NCBI GenBank assembly: GCA_014859835.1
Contig: JACZKW010000075.1
Span: 1 to 37,680, forward strand
Reading direction: 5' to 3'
From: UBA9653 sp014859835
GTDB taxonomy: Archaea; Thermoplasmatota; Thermoplasmata; UBA10834
Length of the DNA stretch: 37,680 nucleotides
Below, in pieces: positions 16,397 to 23,843 of the stretch (its first letter is position 1; the number at the start of each line of letters is the position of its first letter). The position numbers and the translations under genes were made by a program. The notes beneath the pieces are model-generated. The model saw nothing but the letters and a program-made list of their open reading frames with translations. It did not search any database and was not told the DNA's origin.

Positions 16397-16894
16397 TTAT
16401 GCCTTCCCAGGTTTGTCATTATTCGCTTGCTCGCGCGCGAGCCCCCGTATGATGTCTCCCCGCGTGACTATGCCGACAAGGTTTCTGCCCTGGACAACAG
16501 GCAGCCGGTTGATCTTGTTCTGGACCATCTTCATGATCGCCTCATTGATCGTGATATCAGGTGCAACGGTGAAGACCTCTTTGGACATGATATCCTTCAC
16601 CTGCATGTTCCCGATCTCCTCGTAAGCGTCGATGATTTCCCTCTGAGTCACTTCTTCCTGGAATGCGATACCGAGCGCCGAGATAGATGGGAAGATCAGC
16701 CTCATGTCCTTCTTCGTCGTCTTTATCGATTTGAGCACATCGACTTCGCTGAAGATTCCCATTACAACTCCTTCGCTAACTACAGGAGCGCCAGATACGT
16801 TCGATTCCGCGAGCTTGGCGGCAGCATCCTTGACTAATGCATCGGGTGAGAGACTCATGACCGGTGAGCTCATCACTTCCCTGACCGTGACCAT
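16397..16894 (-). CDS. Tandem CBS-domain protein
   Basis: About 165 residues made of two CBS domains, a Bateman module that binds adenine nucleotides or S-adenosylmethionine-like ligands. Repeat 1 is VREVMSSPVMSLSPDALVKD...GAPVVSEGVVMGIFSEVDVL. Repeat 2 is VKDIMSKEVFTVAPDITINE...NRLPVVQGRNLVGIVTRGDI. No catalytic domain is attached, so it probably regulates a partner. The Met at 16894 is preferred over Met 16906 because the TATA box at 16921-16930 predicts a start near 16899. The promoter is shared back to back with deoxyhypusine synthase. Confidence 0.9.
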   Translation of the reverse strand: MVTVREVMSSPVMSLSPDALVKDAAAKLAESNVSGAPVVSEGVVMGIFSEVDVLKSIKTTKKDMRLIFPSISALGIAFQEEVTQREIIDAYEEIGNMQVKDIMSKEVFTVAPDITINEAIMKMVQNKINRLPVVQGRNLVGIVTRGDIIRGLAREQANNDKPGKA

Positions 16895-16920
16895 AGTATC
16901 AACCATCCAACGGCAGGAAA

Positions 16921-16930
16921 GCTATAAATC
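16921..16930. promoter_or_regulatory. Single TATA box serving two divergent genes
   Basis: GCTATAAATC gives CTATAAAT on the plus strand (start near 16952 for deoxyhypusine synthase) and ATTTATAG on the minus strand (start near 16899 for the CBS gene). Only about 82 bp separate the two start codons, and no second box is seen. Confidence 0.45.
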
Positions 16931-16976
16931 TTTTCTTCAGGCTTTATCACCTCTGAAAATCGGGAGCGTAAAGGCA

Positions 16977-17930
16977 ATGCGCACAAAACTGAAACCAATA
17001 ACAGACATGGACATCACGCCCGAGATGAGCGTGAACGAACTGACATTTCAGATGTTTGCATCAGGCGGATTCACCGCGAAGAAGCTTGGTCAGGCATGTG
17101 AGATATTGCGCAGCATGCTGAATGAGAAGAATTGCACGATATTTCTGTCGTTCCCAGCATGCATAATATCGACCGGCACGAGAGGGGTAATAAGGAAGCT
17201 AGTAGAGGAGAAACTGGTCGATGTGATCATAACAACGTGCGGCACGCTCGACCACGATCTCGCCCGCGTCTGGAAGAGGTACTATCACGGCGATTTCCTC
17301 ATGGATGACGCAGACCTTCATAAGAAAGGAATCAACAGACTGGGCAACATCCTGATACCGAACGAAAGCTATGGTATAGTCCTCGAACGGAAGATGCAGC
17401 CAATCTTGAGAGACTTATATAAGTCGGGCAAGAAGGTCCTGTCCAGCCGCCAGCTCGCGGAGGAGTTCGGCCTCCGCATAGAGGACAAGAATTCGATACT
17501 GTACTGGGCGTCGAGAAACCAAATACCCATATACATACCTGGCATAACGGATGGCGCATTCGGGGCCCAGCTCTGGCTGTTCAGACAGCAGCACCCAGAT
17601 TTTACCGTCGATGTCCTAAAGGACGAGCAGGAATTGTCGGACATAGTATTCACCTCCAAGAAGGCGGGTGCTCTGATGATCGGCGGTGGCATATCGAAGC
17701 ACCATGTCATATGGTGGAACCAGTTCAGGGGCGGACTCGATTATGCCGTTTACCTAACGACCGCAGAGGAATATGACGGTTCATTGTCCGGAGCCAGGAT
17801 ACGCGAGGCTGTCAGCTGGGGAAAGGTAAAAGAATCCGCAAAATACGTCACAGTGGAGGGTGATGCGACCATAACCATGCCCATCATCGGCGTGTCAATG
17901 TTGCGAGCAAACAGGCCAGCAAGAGATTAA
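16977..17930 (+). CDS. dys: Deoxyhypusine synthase
   Basis: A 317-residue NAD-dependent enzyme that transfers the aminobutyl group of spermidine to a lysine of archaeal IF5A, the first step of hypusine formation. The family end is clear: RGGLDYAVYLTTAEEYDGSL, then SGARIREAVSWGK with the catalytic lysine K283. Upstream features are FLSFPACIISTG and IIGGGISKHH-type NAD-binding loop (here MIGGGISKHHVIWWN). The ATG at 16977 gives the normal length; the open frame extends further upstream but only through the CBS gene in antisense. A TATA box lies about 50 bp before it. The aIF5A gene is not in the window. Confidence 0.95.
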   Translation: MRTKLKPITDMDITPEMSVNELTFQMFASGGFTAKKLGQACEILRSMLNEKNCTIFLSFPACIISTGTRGVIRKLVEEKLVDVIITTCGTLDHDLARVWKRYYHGDFLMDDADLHKKGINRLGNILIPNESYGIVLERKMQPILRDLYKSGKKVLSSRQLAEEFGLRIEDKNSILYWASRNQIPIYIPGITDGAFGAQLWLFRQQHPDFTVDVLKDEQELSDIVFTSKKAGALMIGGGISKHHVIWWNQFRGGLDYAVYLTTAEEYDGSLSGARIREAVSWGKVKESAKYVTVEGDATITMPIIGVSMLRANRPARD

Positions 17931-17970
17931 TAGTGTTCAGTATGGTTACCTATGCAGGGGAGCGCTAAAA

Positions 17971-19038
17971 ATGAGTCCAAACGAAGGTGGTCCGGGAGTT
18001 CCCGTTACCCAGGATCTGGTTGCATTTGCACGAGAGTACTTTAAAGCGTATATGGACATCATCGAGGAGAAGAAGCCACCGACATATCCAAGGTTCGCCC
18101 AGGATGCGCCGTATGCAATCCGGACATACATCCTCCCGAACAACTGCATATGCATGATTTTCAACTCCGCCCAGGAGCTTACCTTGAGCGCGGACGAAAA
18201 GGGATGGGATGAAGTCCAGGACATGATCGTAAAAGGAGTGGATCACTTTGCAGGATTCTATCCGTTCGAAGGCAGGTCCTTGGGTGACTGGGGCAAGCGA
18301 GGAAAGCGTGACGCGCTGAGGGACCTCCGTCTTCTCGACAAGTCGAACCTTGCACGAGCCGGTGCAGAACTCGAAGGAGTCATGGAGAACATAACGAAGA
18401 TGATCAAGGCGAACCCTTGGCTGAGCAAGTCAGGTACTGAGATCCTCACCACCATCAAGAACCTAGAGGGACGAGTTCGAGGAGGATTCCCGACTGTCGA
18501 TGCGATTGCGAACCTGCAATCAATGAAGGCGTACACACCGGGCTCCGAGAACGTCGTTATAGAATTCCCAGATAGGGAGGTCCTCGACCGCATATTGGAA
18601 AGCATCAAGAACGTCGCAGCCGTCGAGAACAAGCTCGAGATGATCGAGACCAGGATGTTCGAGGTTGAGAAGGTCGCCCAGGCACCCGACCACTCCGACA
18701 AGCTCATCGACATGACTGACCGCGTCGATCGGCTCGAGAAACAGCTCGAGAAGGTTTCTAACATATTGACGATGCTCAACTCGAAGGTCGAAAGCTATTT
18801 CTCAAAGACCGCAGAAAAGGAACGTCAGGCGGATCTTGAGATTCGAATAGAGGAGCATACGTCCAAGGCATTCTCCCACGAATCCAAGATTGTCTCCTTG
18901 GAAAAGGAGGCTGAGAGTCTGGTCGCTGAGATGAAGGAGATGACCGCAAGGATGGATAAGGACATCCACGACAGCCGGAAGAGGATCGCCAGGGTCGAGA
19001 AGCATTTTGTCGATTTCGCCAAGCTAGTCCAAGAATGA
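17971..19038 (+). CDS. Unknown protein: globular N-domain plus long coiled coil
   Basis: A 355-residue soluble protein whose family I do not recognise. Residues 10-190 look globular, with a mixed sequence containing YAIRTYILPNNCICMIFNS and FYPFEGRSLGDWGKRGKRDA. Residues about 200-350 are strongly heptad-patterned (DRVDRLEKQLEKVSNILTML), predicting one long coiled coil broken once or twice. There is no signal peptide or membrane segment. GGGGAG ends nine bases before the ATG. It sits 40 bp after deoxyhypusine synthase and 7 bp before the dehydrogenase, so all three may be one transcript. The coiled coil suggests oligomerisation or tethering; nothing shows a catalytic site. Confidence 0.75.
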   Translation: MSPNEGGPGVPVTQDLVAFAREYFKAYMDIIEEKKPPTYPRFAQDAPYAIRTYILPNNCICMIFNSAQELTLSADEKGWDEVQDMIVKGVDHFAGFYPFEGRSLGDWGKRGKRDALRDLRLLDKSNLARAGAELEGVMENITKMIKANPWLSKSGTEILTTIKNLEGRVRGGFPTVDAIANLQSMKAYTPGSENVVIEFPDREVLDRILESIKNVAAVENKLEMIETRMFEVEKVAQAPDHSDKLIDMTDRVDRLEKQLEKVSNILTMLNSKVESYFSKTAEKERQADLEIRIEEHTSKAFSHESKIVSLEKEAESLVAEMKEMTARMDKDIHDSRKRIARVEKHFVDFAKLVQE

Positions 19039-19045
19039 GACCTCC

Positions 19046-20044
19046 ATGAAGCGCATCTGCGTCCTCCCGGGCGATGGTATCGGACCTGAAGTTATAGAGT
19101 CGGCCGTCCGGGTGCTCCAATCTGTGACAGATGAACTGGAATTCAAATATGCGCACATCGGCCTCGGGGAGTTCGAGAGAACGGGATATCCAATCACGGA
19201 TGAGACCCTTCAACAGATGAAGGGCGCGGACAGCTGCCTCTTCGGTGCGGTCACATCATCAACAGATAACGAATACAAGTCCCCGGTCCTGCGATTCCGT
19301 AAGGAACTGGATCTCTTCGCCAATATCCGGCCTATCAGGAGCCTGCTCCCGCTACTAGGCAAGCCATACATGGATCTCATCATAGTGAGAGAGAACACGG
19401 AGGGGATGTATACTCAGGACGAGGCCGTCGACCTCGACGGCGTGACCACTTTTAGAAGGGTGTCCCGCCACGCGTGCGAAAGGATTGTGAGATTCGCATT
19501 CGATCGGTCCAGGTCGTGGAAAAAGAGACGGATATGCTGCGTTCACAAGGCAAATGTTCTCCGCAAATCAGACGGACTCTTCCTGGAAATATTCCGAGAT
19601 ATCTCAAAGGATTTCCATGGAGATATCGAGACCAGTGAACAACTCGTCGATTCCGCTGCTATGAGCCTAGTGACCGATCCCTCGAGGTTCGAGGTCATAG
19701 TCACCCTGAATCTCTACGGAGACATCTTATCGGATGTCGCAGCTGGAATGGTCGGCGGCCTTGGATTCGCACCATCTGGAAACATCGGGACTGCTCATTC
19801 GGTCTTCGAACCTTGTCATGGCTCGGCCCCGGACATCTCGGGGAAAGGGATTGCGAATCCGACTGCAGCCATTCTCGCATCCGCGATGATGTTGAGACAT
19901 CTGGGAATGGTCAGAGAAAGCGATTCTATACAGAAGGCAGTCCAGAGCGCTTATTCCTCAGCTAACCTTACCATGGACATTGGCGGAACGAAAAACTCTG
20001 AGGCATTCACCGATTCCGTGATCGATGTCATAATGGAAGAATAG
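19046..20044 (+). CDS. Homoisocitrate/isopropylmalate-type beta-decarboxylating dehydrogenase
   Basis: A 332-residue NAD(P)-dependent dehydrogenase of the isocitrate/isopropylmalate family, which oxidises and decarboxylates a 2-hydroxyacid. It has the N-terminal PGDGIGPEV motif, substrate-loop Arg residues in YKSPVLRFRKELDLFANIRP, VRENTEGMY, the catalytic Lys in VHKANVLRKSDGLF, and the metal Asp residues in LYGDILSD. EPCHGSAPDISGKGIANP completes the nucleotide-binding part. The LFGAVTS and KSPVLRFRK motifs look closer to homoisocitrate/threo-isocitrate dehydrogenases (AksF type) than to bacterial LeuB, but leucine synthesis cannot be excluded. It begins 7 bp after the coiled-coil protein. No leuCD or aks partner is nearby. 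Confidence 0.85.
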   Translation: MKRICVLPGDGIGPEVIESAVRVLQSVTDELEFKYAHIGLGEFERTGYPITDETLQQMKGADSCLFGAVTSSTDNEYKSPVLRFRKELDLFANIRPIRSLLPLLGKPYMDLIIVRENTEGMYTQDEAVDLDGVTTFRRVSRHACERIVRFAFDRSRSWKKRRICCVHKANVLRKSDGLFLEIFRDISKDFHGDIETSEQLVDSAAMSLVTDPSRFEVIVTLNLYGDILSDVAAGMVGGLGFAPSGNIGTAHSVFEPCHGSAPDISGKGIANPTAAILASAMMLRHLGMVRESDSIQKAVQSAYSSANLTMDIGGTKNSEAFTDSVIDVIMEE

Positions 20045-20050
20045 TATCCC

Positions 20051-20557
20051 TTATGTGGACATACTTCTTTGCTCGGGGGCGGACCTGCGCAACACCCGCC
20101 ATTCTGATGCTATGTATCTCCGGAAAGAAGCATTTGAATTGAGAGATCGGAAGAACGAGTATCTCATCCACAACACAGCTCCCGAAGCACACACAACGAG
20201 TATCAGCTCAGGTGCGGACAACAGTCCCAGGAGTGAATCCTCTAGCCAATCCATAGATATGTGGACCCCCCAGAATATCAACGGTATCGCGATCCTCGAC
20301 GCGACTGAGATTGGACCAACAATCATCACGGATACCGGATTGTGTAGAAGGGATTTCCACTGACCATCGGCATTCATCAGCGAATCGAAGTCGAAAATAC
20401 TGGCGATGCCATTTGCCTTGGCGTATGAATTCAAACCGAACAGGTGATCTACGTCTATGACGACGCCGAACATCAGTGCGACAAAAGAATCGTTCCTATC
20501 GAGAGATAGCAATTGAATAAGCAAAAGGCTAACAGCGAGATGCGTGATTGCCAGCAT
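20051..20557 (-). CDS. Membrane protein resembling metal-dependent hydrolases (YdjM/DUF457-like)
   Basis: A 168-residue membrane protein with about four hydrophobic helices. The polar residues match the pattern of the YdjM/DUF457 membrane-bound metal-dependent hydrolases: ITHL near the N-terminus, VVIDVDHLFGL (DxDH), LLHNPVS, and VHISMDWLED (HxxxD). The group is thought to bind metal inside the membrane, but its substrate is unknown. The C-terminus is basic and cytoplasmic-like. It converges on the dehydrogenase gene with a 6-bp gap. Confidence 0.6.
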   Translation of the reverse strand: MLAITHLAVSLLLIQLLSLDRNDSFVALMFGVVIDVDHLFGLNSYAKANGIASIFDFDSLMNADGQWKSLLHNPVSVMIVGPISVASRIAIPLIFWGVHISMDWLEDSLLGLLSAPELILVVCASGAVLWMRYSFFRSLNSNASFRRYIASEWRVLRRSAPEQRSMST

Positions 20558-20743
20558 TTTCCGCCATCTGTCCCGTTATCGAAGCCTGAATTCTCAAGTC
20601 AGATATATTTCCATGTCGGCGATTTAGCGAATCATGACTGAAATCGGCGAACATATCGAATCATCAATGAACCCATTCGGTCCATAATGACTTCATGTTG
20701 CTTTGCGCTCTGTAATCCTGTCTTGGTGCGAGAAAAATCAAAG

Positions 20744-20828
20744 TGCGGGGGCTGAGATTCGAACTCAGGGACTCCTTCGAGACCAGACCCTCAATCTGGC
20801 GCCGTTGACCGGGCTTGGCTACCCCCGC
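20744..20828 (-). tRNA. tRNA-Leu (anticodon GAG)
   Basis: A class II tRNA on the minus strand. The acceptor stem is GCGGGGG/CCCCCGC, and the anticodon stem CCAGA/TCTGG encloses TTGAGGG, giving anticodon GAG, which reads CUC and CUU. It has a long variable arm, T arm CTGAG-TTCGAAT-CTCAG and discriminator A, as expected for leucine. CCA is not encoded and no intron is seen. Confidence 0.93.
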
Positions 20829-20850
20829 TTGATGGTGCTGGCCTTCGGTC

Positions 20851-20860
20851 GATATATGTT
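20851..20860 (-). promoter_or_regulatory. TATA box of tRNA-Leu
   Basis: On the minus strand it reads AACATATATC. The predicted start, about 26 bp downstream, falls at 20829, next to the mature tRNA 5' end (20828). Confidence 0.5.
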
Positions 20861-20989
20861 CCCTCATTAAAGCCTTTCGTATCGATCTGTGCGTGCATCG
20901 CCTCTGAAGCAGATGATGAAAGCAGAGCCGAATCCTCACTAACCAGCAGCCCCAATGAACATACCAGTCTATCGTTGCATCTCAACATC

Positions 20990-21010
20990 AGCAAATAAAT
21001 ACTCATTTGC
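20990..21010. promoter_or_regulatory. AT-rich promoter region of the MttB-like gene with inverted repeat
   Basis: GCAAAT and ATTTGC flank a TATA-like AAATA stretch, about 75-90 bp before the start codon at 21082. It is a likely promoter with a possible operator. No other box is seen in the gap. Confidence 0.35.
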
Positions 21011-21081
21011 AATACGGTGTACTCGAAGCACACAGTCGGAGTGATACTCTGGCCGTGGAAGCAAAACAGGGGAATGTTGAA

Positions 21082-22548
21082 ATGATTGGTTTCCCGAAAG
21101 GAAAGATCGCGTTCCGAATGTTCCAGGAGACGGACCTGGAATCACTTCACTGGGGAACGTTGGACGTGCTCGAGAACGCAGGCATAAAAGTCTTCAGCGA
21201 AGAATGTCTGAAGCTCCTTGAAGCTGCAGGGGCCACCGTGGATTACAAGCAGAGCAGTGCTAAGATCCCTGGTAACCTCGTGGAGGAAGCGATAACCAAG
21301 GCCAAGAAGAACATCACGCTCTTTGCCCGGAACCCAAAATACGATGTGGTACTCGATGGACGAAGAGTCTACTGCTGCACGGATGGAAACGGCACGGGCG
21401 TTATGGATTTCGAGACCGGAAAGAGACGCATGTCTACGAGCAAGGATCTTGAGATGGTTGGCAAGGTCGCTAACGCTCTGGATTCCGCCCACATCTTCTG
21501 GCCTTGCGTGAGCAGCCAAGACATACCTGATTATTACAGACATGTCGTCGATCTCAAGGTCGCCCTCATGAGCATCGAGAAGCACGTACAGGTAGAGACG
21601 ACCAGTCACAGGAGAGAGGCACAGTGGCTCATCAAGCTCGGTTCCGCGCTTGCAGGCGACGAGAAGGAATTGAGAAAGAAGCCAATCTTCTCGTCCATGC
21701 ACTGCCCCTTCTCTCCGCTCCAGCTTGATGGAGGTTCGACGGAAGGTGCCCTCACCCTCGCAAGAGCTGGTGTGCCGATATCGTTCTACGGAATGCCACA
21801 GGCAGGTATCACCGGGCCTGTGACGCTCGCCGGATCAATAATTGTCAATAACGCTGAAGTCCTTGCAGGGCTCACTATGGCTCAACTCGCAGCTCCTGGC
21901 TCACCGTTCATGTACGGAACGGGCGGAGCGGCGTTCGATATGAAGACCATGACTTGGGCAGGCGGTGGACCTGAGAGAGCGCTGATATCCAGTGGAGCTG
22001 GAGAACTCGCACACTGGTACGGATTCCCGATCCTTTGTGGCGGAATAGTCACCTCCGCGAAGGTACCTGGCCCGCAGTCCTGCTATGAGAAGATGTCCAG
22101 CGGAATGCCGCAGTTCTACGCTGGCTGCGACATGATCGCGGGATTGGGTCTCCTTGACGATGTCTCGATGCTGTGCTATGAGCAGATGGTTATCGACAAT
22201 GAGATGGTCAAGATAATGGCGAGGCTCGCCCAGGGCGTGATCGTTGACGACGACCACATGGCGATCGACCTGATTAAGAAGGTCGGCCCCGGCGGAAGCT
22301 TCCTTCCAGAAAGACACACCATGAACTGGCTTCACAAGGAGCACTTCATGACCGATATAACTGATAGGAGGACAGGCGAGCTCTGGGAAGCAGATGGCAA
22401 GAAGAGCGCTGTCGACCGCGCTAGGGAGAAGGTTGCAAAGATCATGAAGGAGCATGTTGTGCAGCCTGTCGCAACTGAGGTCTCGAAGCAGTTCGAAGAC
22501 ATAGTCGTCGCTGCGGAGAAGGATATACGCGATAACGGACTCAACTGA
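21082..22548 (+). CDS. MttB-family methyltransferase without pyrrolysine codon
   Basis: A 488-residue TIM-barrel methyltransferase of the trimethylamine methyltransferase (MttB) superfamily. Motifs include PFSPLQLDGGSTEGALTLAR, GITGPVTLAGSIIVNNAEVL and FMYGTGGAAFDMKTMTWAGG. The frame is continuous with no internal amber codon, so it belongs to the non-pyrrolysine branch that includes glycine betaine methyltransferase (MtgB). Such enzymes move a methyl group from a quaternary amine to a corrinoid protein. The ATG at 21082 is eight bases after AGGGGA and is preferred over a TTG at 21007. No corrinoid protein, activator or transporter gene is adjacent, which is unusual. The substrate is unknown. 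Confidence 0.88.
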   Translation: MIGFPKGKIAFRMFQETDLESLHWGTLDVLENAGIKVFSEECLKLLEAAGATVDYKQSSAKIPGNLVEEAITKAKKNITLFARNPKYDVVLDGRRVYCCTDGNGTGVMDFETGKRRMSTSKDLEMVGKVANALDSAHIFWPCVSSQDIPDYYRHVVDLKVALMSIEKHVQVETTSHRREAQWLIKLGSALAGDEKELRKKPIFSSMHCPFSPLQLDGGSTEGALTLARAGVPISFYGMPQAGITGPVTLAGSIIVNNAEVLAGLTMAQLAAPGSPFMYGTGGAAFDMKTMTWAGGGPERALISSGAGELAHWYGFPILCGGIVTSAKVPGPQSCYEKMSSGMPQFYAGCDMIAGLGLLDDVSMLCYEQMVIDNEMVKIMARLAQGVIVDDDHMAIDLIKKVGPGGSFLPERHTMNWLHKEHFMTDITDRRTGELWEADGKKSAVDRAREKVAKIMKEHVVQPVATEVSKQFEDIVVAAEKDIRDNGLN

Positions 22549-22583
22549 GACCGTCAGAAAAACTATTAGGTTAAACCAACTAC

Positions 22584-22615
22584 GGGCGGATGGTGCTTGG
22601 AGGGAACCTCCGCCC
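22584..22615 (+). promoter_or_regulatory. Two mutually exclusive hairpins upstream of the threonine-synthase-like gene
   Basis: GGGCGGA (22584-22590) pairs with TCCGCCC (22609-22615). Alternatively GGAGG (22599-22603) pairs with CCTCC (22607-22611) over a 3-base loop. The two share CCTCC bases, so only one can form. It may terminate the MttB-like transcript or control the next gene, which starts 33 bp later. Confidence 0.35.
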
Positions 22616-22647
22616 TTAGAAACATCTTATCTCGGGTGATCTAGGCT

Positions 22648-23592
22648 TTGATACCTTTGGAGCTGGTGCGAGAGTTCGAGCGGCAGATGCACAATCTTCG
22701 AATCGGACACACTTCATTCAAAAGAGCTTCTAGACTCGAGAAGAAGCTCGGCATCAGGCGACTCCATCTCAAGCTTGAATCGGAGAATTCTTCGGGGACG
22801 CACAAGGACCGGGCCGCGCTTCTATACGCACTGGATGCGAGGAAGAAGGGGAAGGACACATTGGCTGCCGTGACTTGCGGCAACTACGGCGCCGCGCTCG
22901 CTTATGTGTGCTCAAAACTCGACATGCACTGCAGGGTCTATGTACCATCGGATTTCGCGGCTACCAGAAACAAGGACATAGAGGCGTTCGGTGGCAATAT
23001 CGTGATCACGCAAGGCGATTATGAGGCCGCTCTCAACGCCTGCGTGAAAGACACACTGGCAAACGGATGGTACAACGCCAATCCGGGTGGTCCCGACAAG
23101 GAGCTCGCGATATACTCATACTCGTTCATAGCCAGGGAGATCGCACAGGAGCTGGGGAGACAGCCGGACTGGATATCGGTGCCATTTGGGAACGGGACGA
23201 TACTGGCGGGCATTTGGCAGGGGTTCAGGGCAATGAGCATGAAACCGAGAATCGTCGGTTACTCCAACAACAACTCTGCCATCCATGGTCTCGTCAACAA
23301 GTCGCGAGTGCCCATCCCTGTGGAGGGGTTGACAATAACCGAGGTGAACGAACCATTATCTGGCAATTTCCTACTCGATGACAAAGAGGGGATGAGCGCT
23401 ATCCTCGAATCCAATGGAACGGCTTTCGAGATATCGGACGAGGAGTTGCTGAAGGCGTCCAAGCTCATCATGGATCAGGAAGGTTTGGACATCCTCCCAG
23501 CATCGGCGGGGGCAATCACCGCGATCACAAGACTAGAGTCGCGCAACCACACATTCGCTGCGGTCATAACCGGCAGGGGTCACCACAGCTAG
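22648..23592 (+). CDS. Threonine synthase-like PLP enzyme (short form)
   Basis: A 314-residue fold-type II PLP enzyme. The cofactor lysine is K53 in SGTHKDRAALL. The phosphate-binding loop VTCGNYGAALAY follows, then SVPFGNGTILAGIWQGF and the end motif DILPASAGAITAI. These fit threonine synthase better than threonine dehydratase, but the protein is shorter than most ThrC and lacks their N-terminal domain, so a related lyase is possible. The start is a TTG preceded by GGTGATC (22635-22641), a strong match to the archaeal ribosome-binding site. It lies directly before the ilv operon on the same strand with its own upstream hairpins. Threonine feeds isoleucine synthesis, which would make sense of the position. 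Confidence 0.75.
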   Translation: MIPLELVREFERQMHNLRIGHTSFKRASRLEKKLGIRRLHLKLESENSSGTHKDRAALLYALDARKKGKDTLAAVTCGNYGAALAYVCSKLDMHCRVYVPSDFAATRNKDIEAFGGNIVITQGDYEAALNACVKDTLANGWYNANPGGPDKELAIYSYSFIAREIAQELGRQPDWISVPFGNGTILAGIWQGFRAMSMKPRIVGYSNNNSAIHGLVNKSRVPIPVEGLTITEVNEPLSGNFLLDDKEGMSAILESNGTAFEISDEELLKASKLIMDQEGLDILPASAGAITAITRLESRNHTFAAVITGRGHHS

Positions 23593-23663
23593 GTCATCGA
23601 ATTATGTACAATTATGTCCAAATGAACATACCGTTCAATGGCCAAGTCCGTCCAGACAAGATA

Positions 23664-23672
23664 TTAATATAT
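23664..23672 (+). promoter_or_regulatory. TATA box of the ilv operon
   Basis: TTAATATAT predicts a start near 23694-23695. That is about 150 nt before ilvB but only about 5 nt before the ATG of the 26-codon leader frame, which would make it leaderless or nearly so. Confidence 0.5.
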
Positions 23673-23699
23673 CGACAATCATCTACAAACTCGGTACAA

Positions 23700-23780
23700 A
23701 TGTCCGCTGGTCAAGTCGATCTGACGCTTCTTCTTGGGACCCTAGAGGTCATTGTCGACCTGCGGATTGTAAGCCTGTGA
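23700..23780 (+). CDS. Candidate branched-chain amino acid leader peptide
   Basis: A 26-codon frame from ATG 23700 to TGA 23780. Of 26 residues, 7 are Leu, 4 Val and 2 Ile, so half are branched-chain. Codons 10-12 are CTT CTT CTT (LTLLLGTLEVIVDLRIVSL from residue 8). It lies in the 5' region of ilvBNC-FAH-ilvE, begins about 5 nt after the predicted transcript start and ends 2 nt before a strong hairpin. Bacterial ilv operons have leader peptides of this composition that sense charged Leu/Ile/Val tRNA. No family match can be shown for so short a frame. Expression is inferred from position, composition and promoter spacing. Confidence 0.5.
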   Translation: MSAGQVDLTLLLGTLEVIVDLRIVSL

Positions 23781-23781
23781 T

Positions 23782-23810
23782 GGGCACACGACCTGAGCGG
23801 TCTTGTGTCC
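23782..23810 (+). promoter_or_regulatory. Hairpin after the ilv leader frame
   Basis: GGGCACACGACC and GGTCTTGTGTCC pair over 12 positions with one C-T mismatch and one G-T pair, and the loop is TGAGC. It begins 2 nt after the leader stop codon and ends 33 nt before the ilvB ATG. An upstream AGGTC-GACCT hairpin (23746-23761) can pair alternatively, because GACCT recurs at 23790-23794. No T-run follows, so control of translation or of a factor-dependent termination is more likely than intrinsic termination. Confidence 0.5.
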
Positions 23811-23843
23811 ATGCGGGCAGAATTTGAGGAGTGTGAATTAGAG

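Noticed and set aside
16704..16976. Upstream extension of deoxyhypusine synthase
   Set aside because: It runs antisense through the CBS gene and past the TATA box. The family length is already met from 16977.
20664..20939. Minus-strand frame of about 91 codons
   Set aside because: It covers tRNA-Leu and its promoter and shows no protein pattern.
21082..22548. Pyrrolysine (in-frame amber) in the MttB-like gene
   Set aside because: The frame is continuous to a single stop with no internal TAG, so no readthrough is needed.
23593..23843. T-box or known riboswitch before ilvB
   Set aside because: No T-box sequence, specifier stem or known aptamer core was seen. The short leader frame with hairpin explains the structure better.
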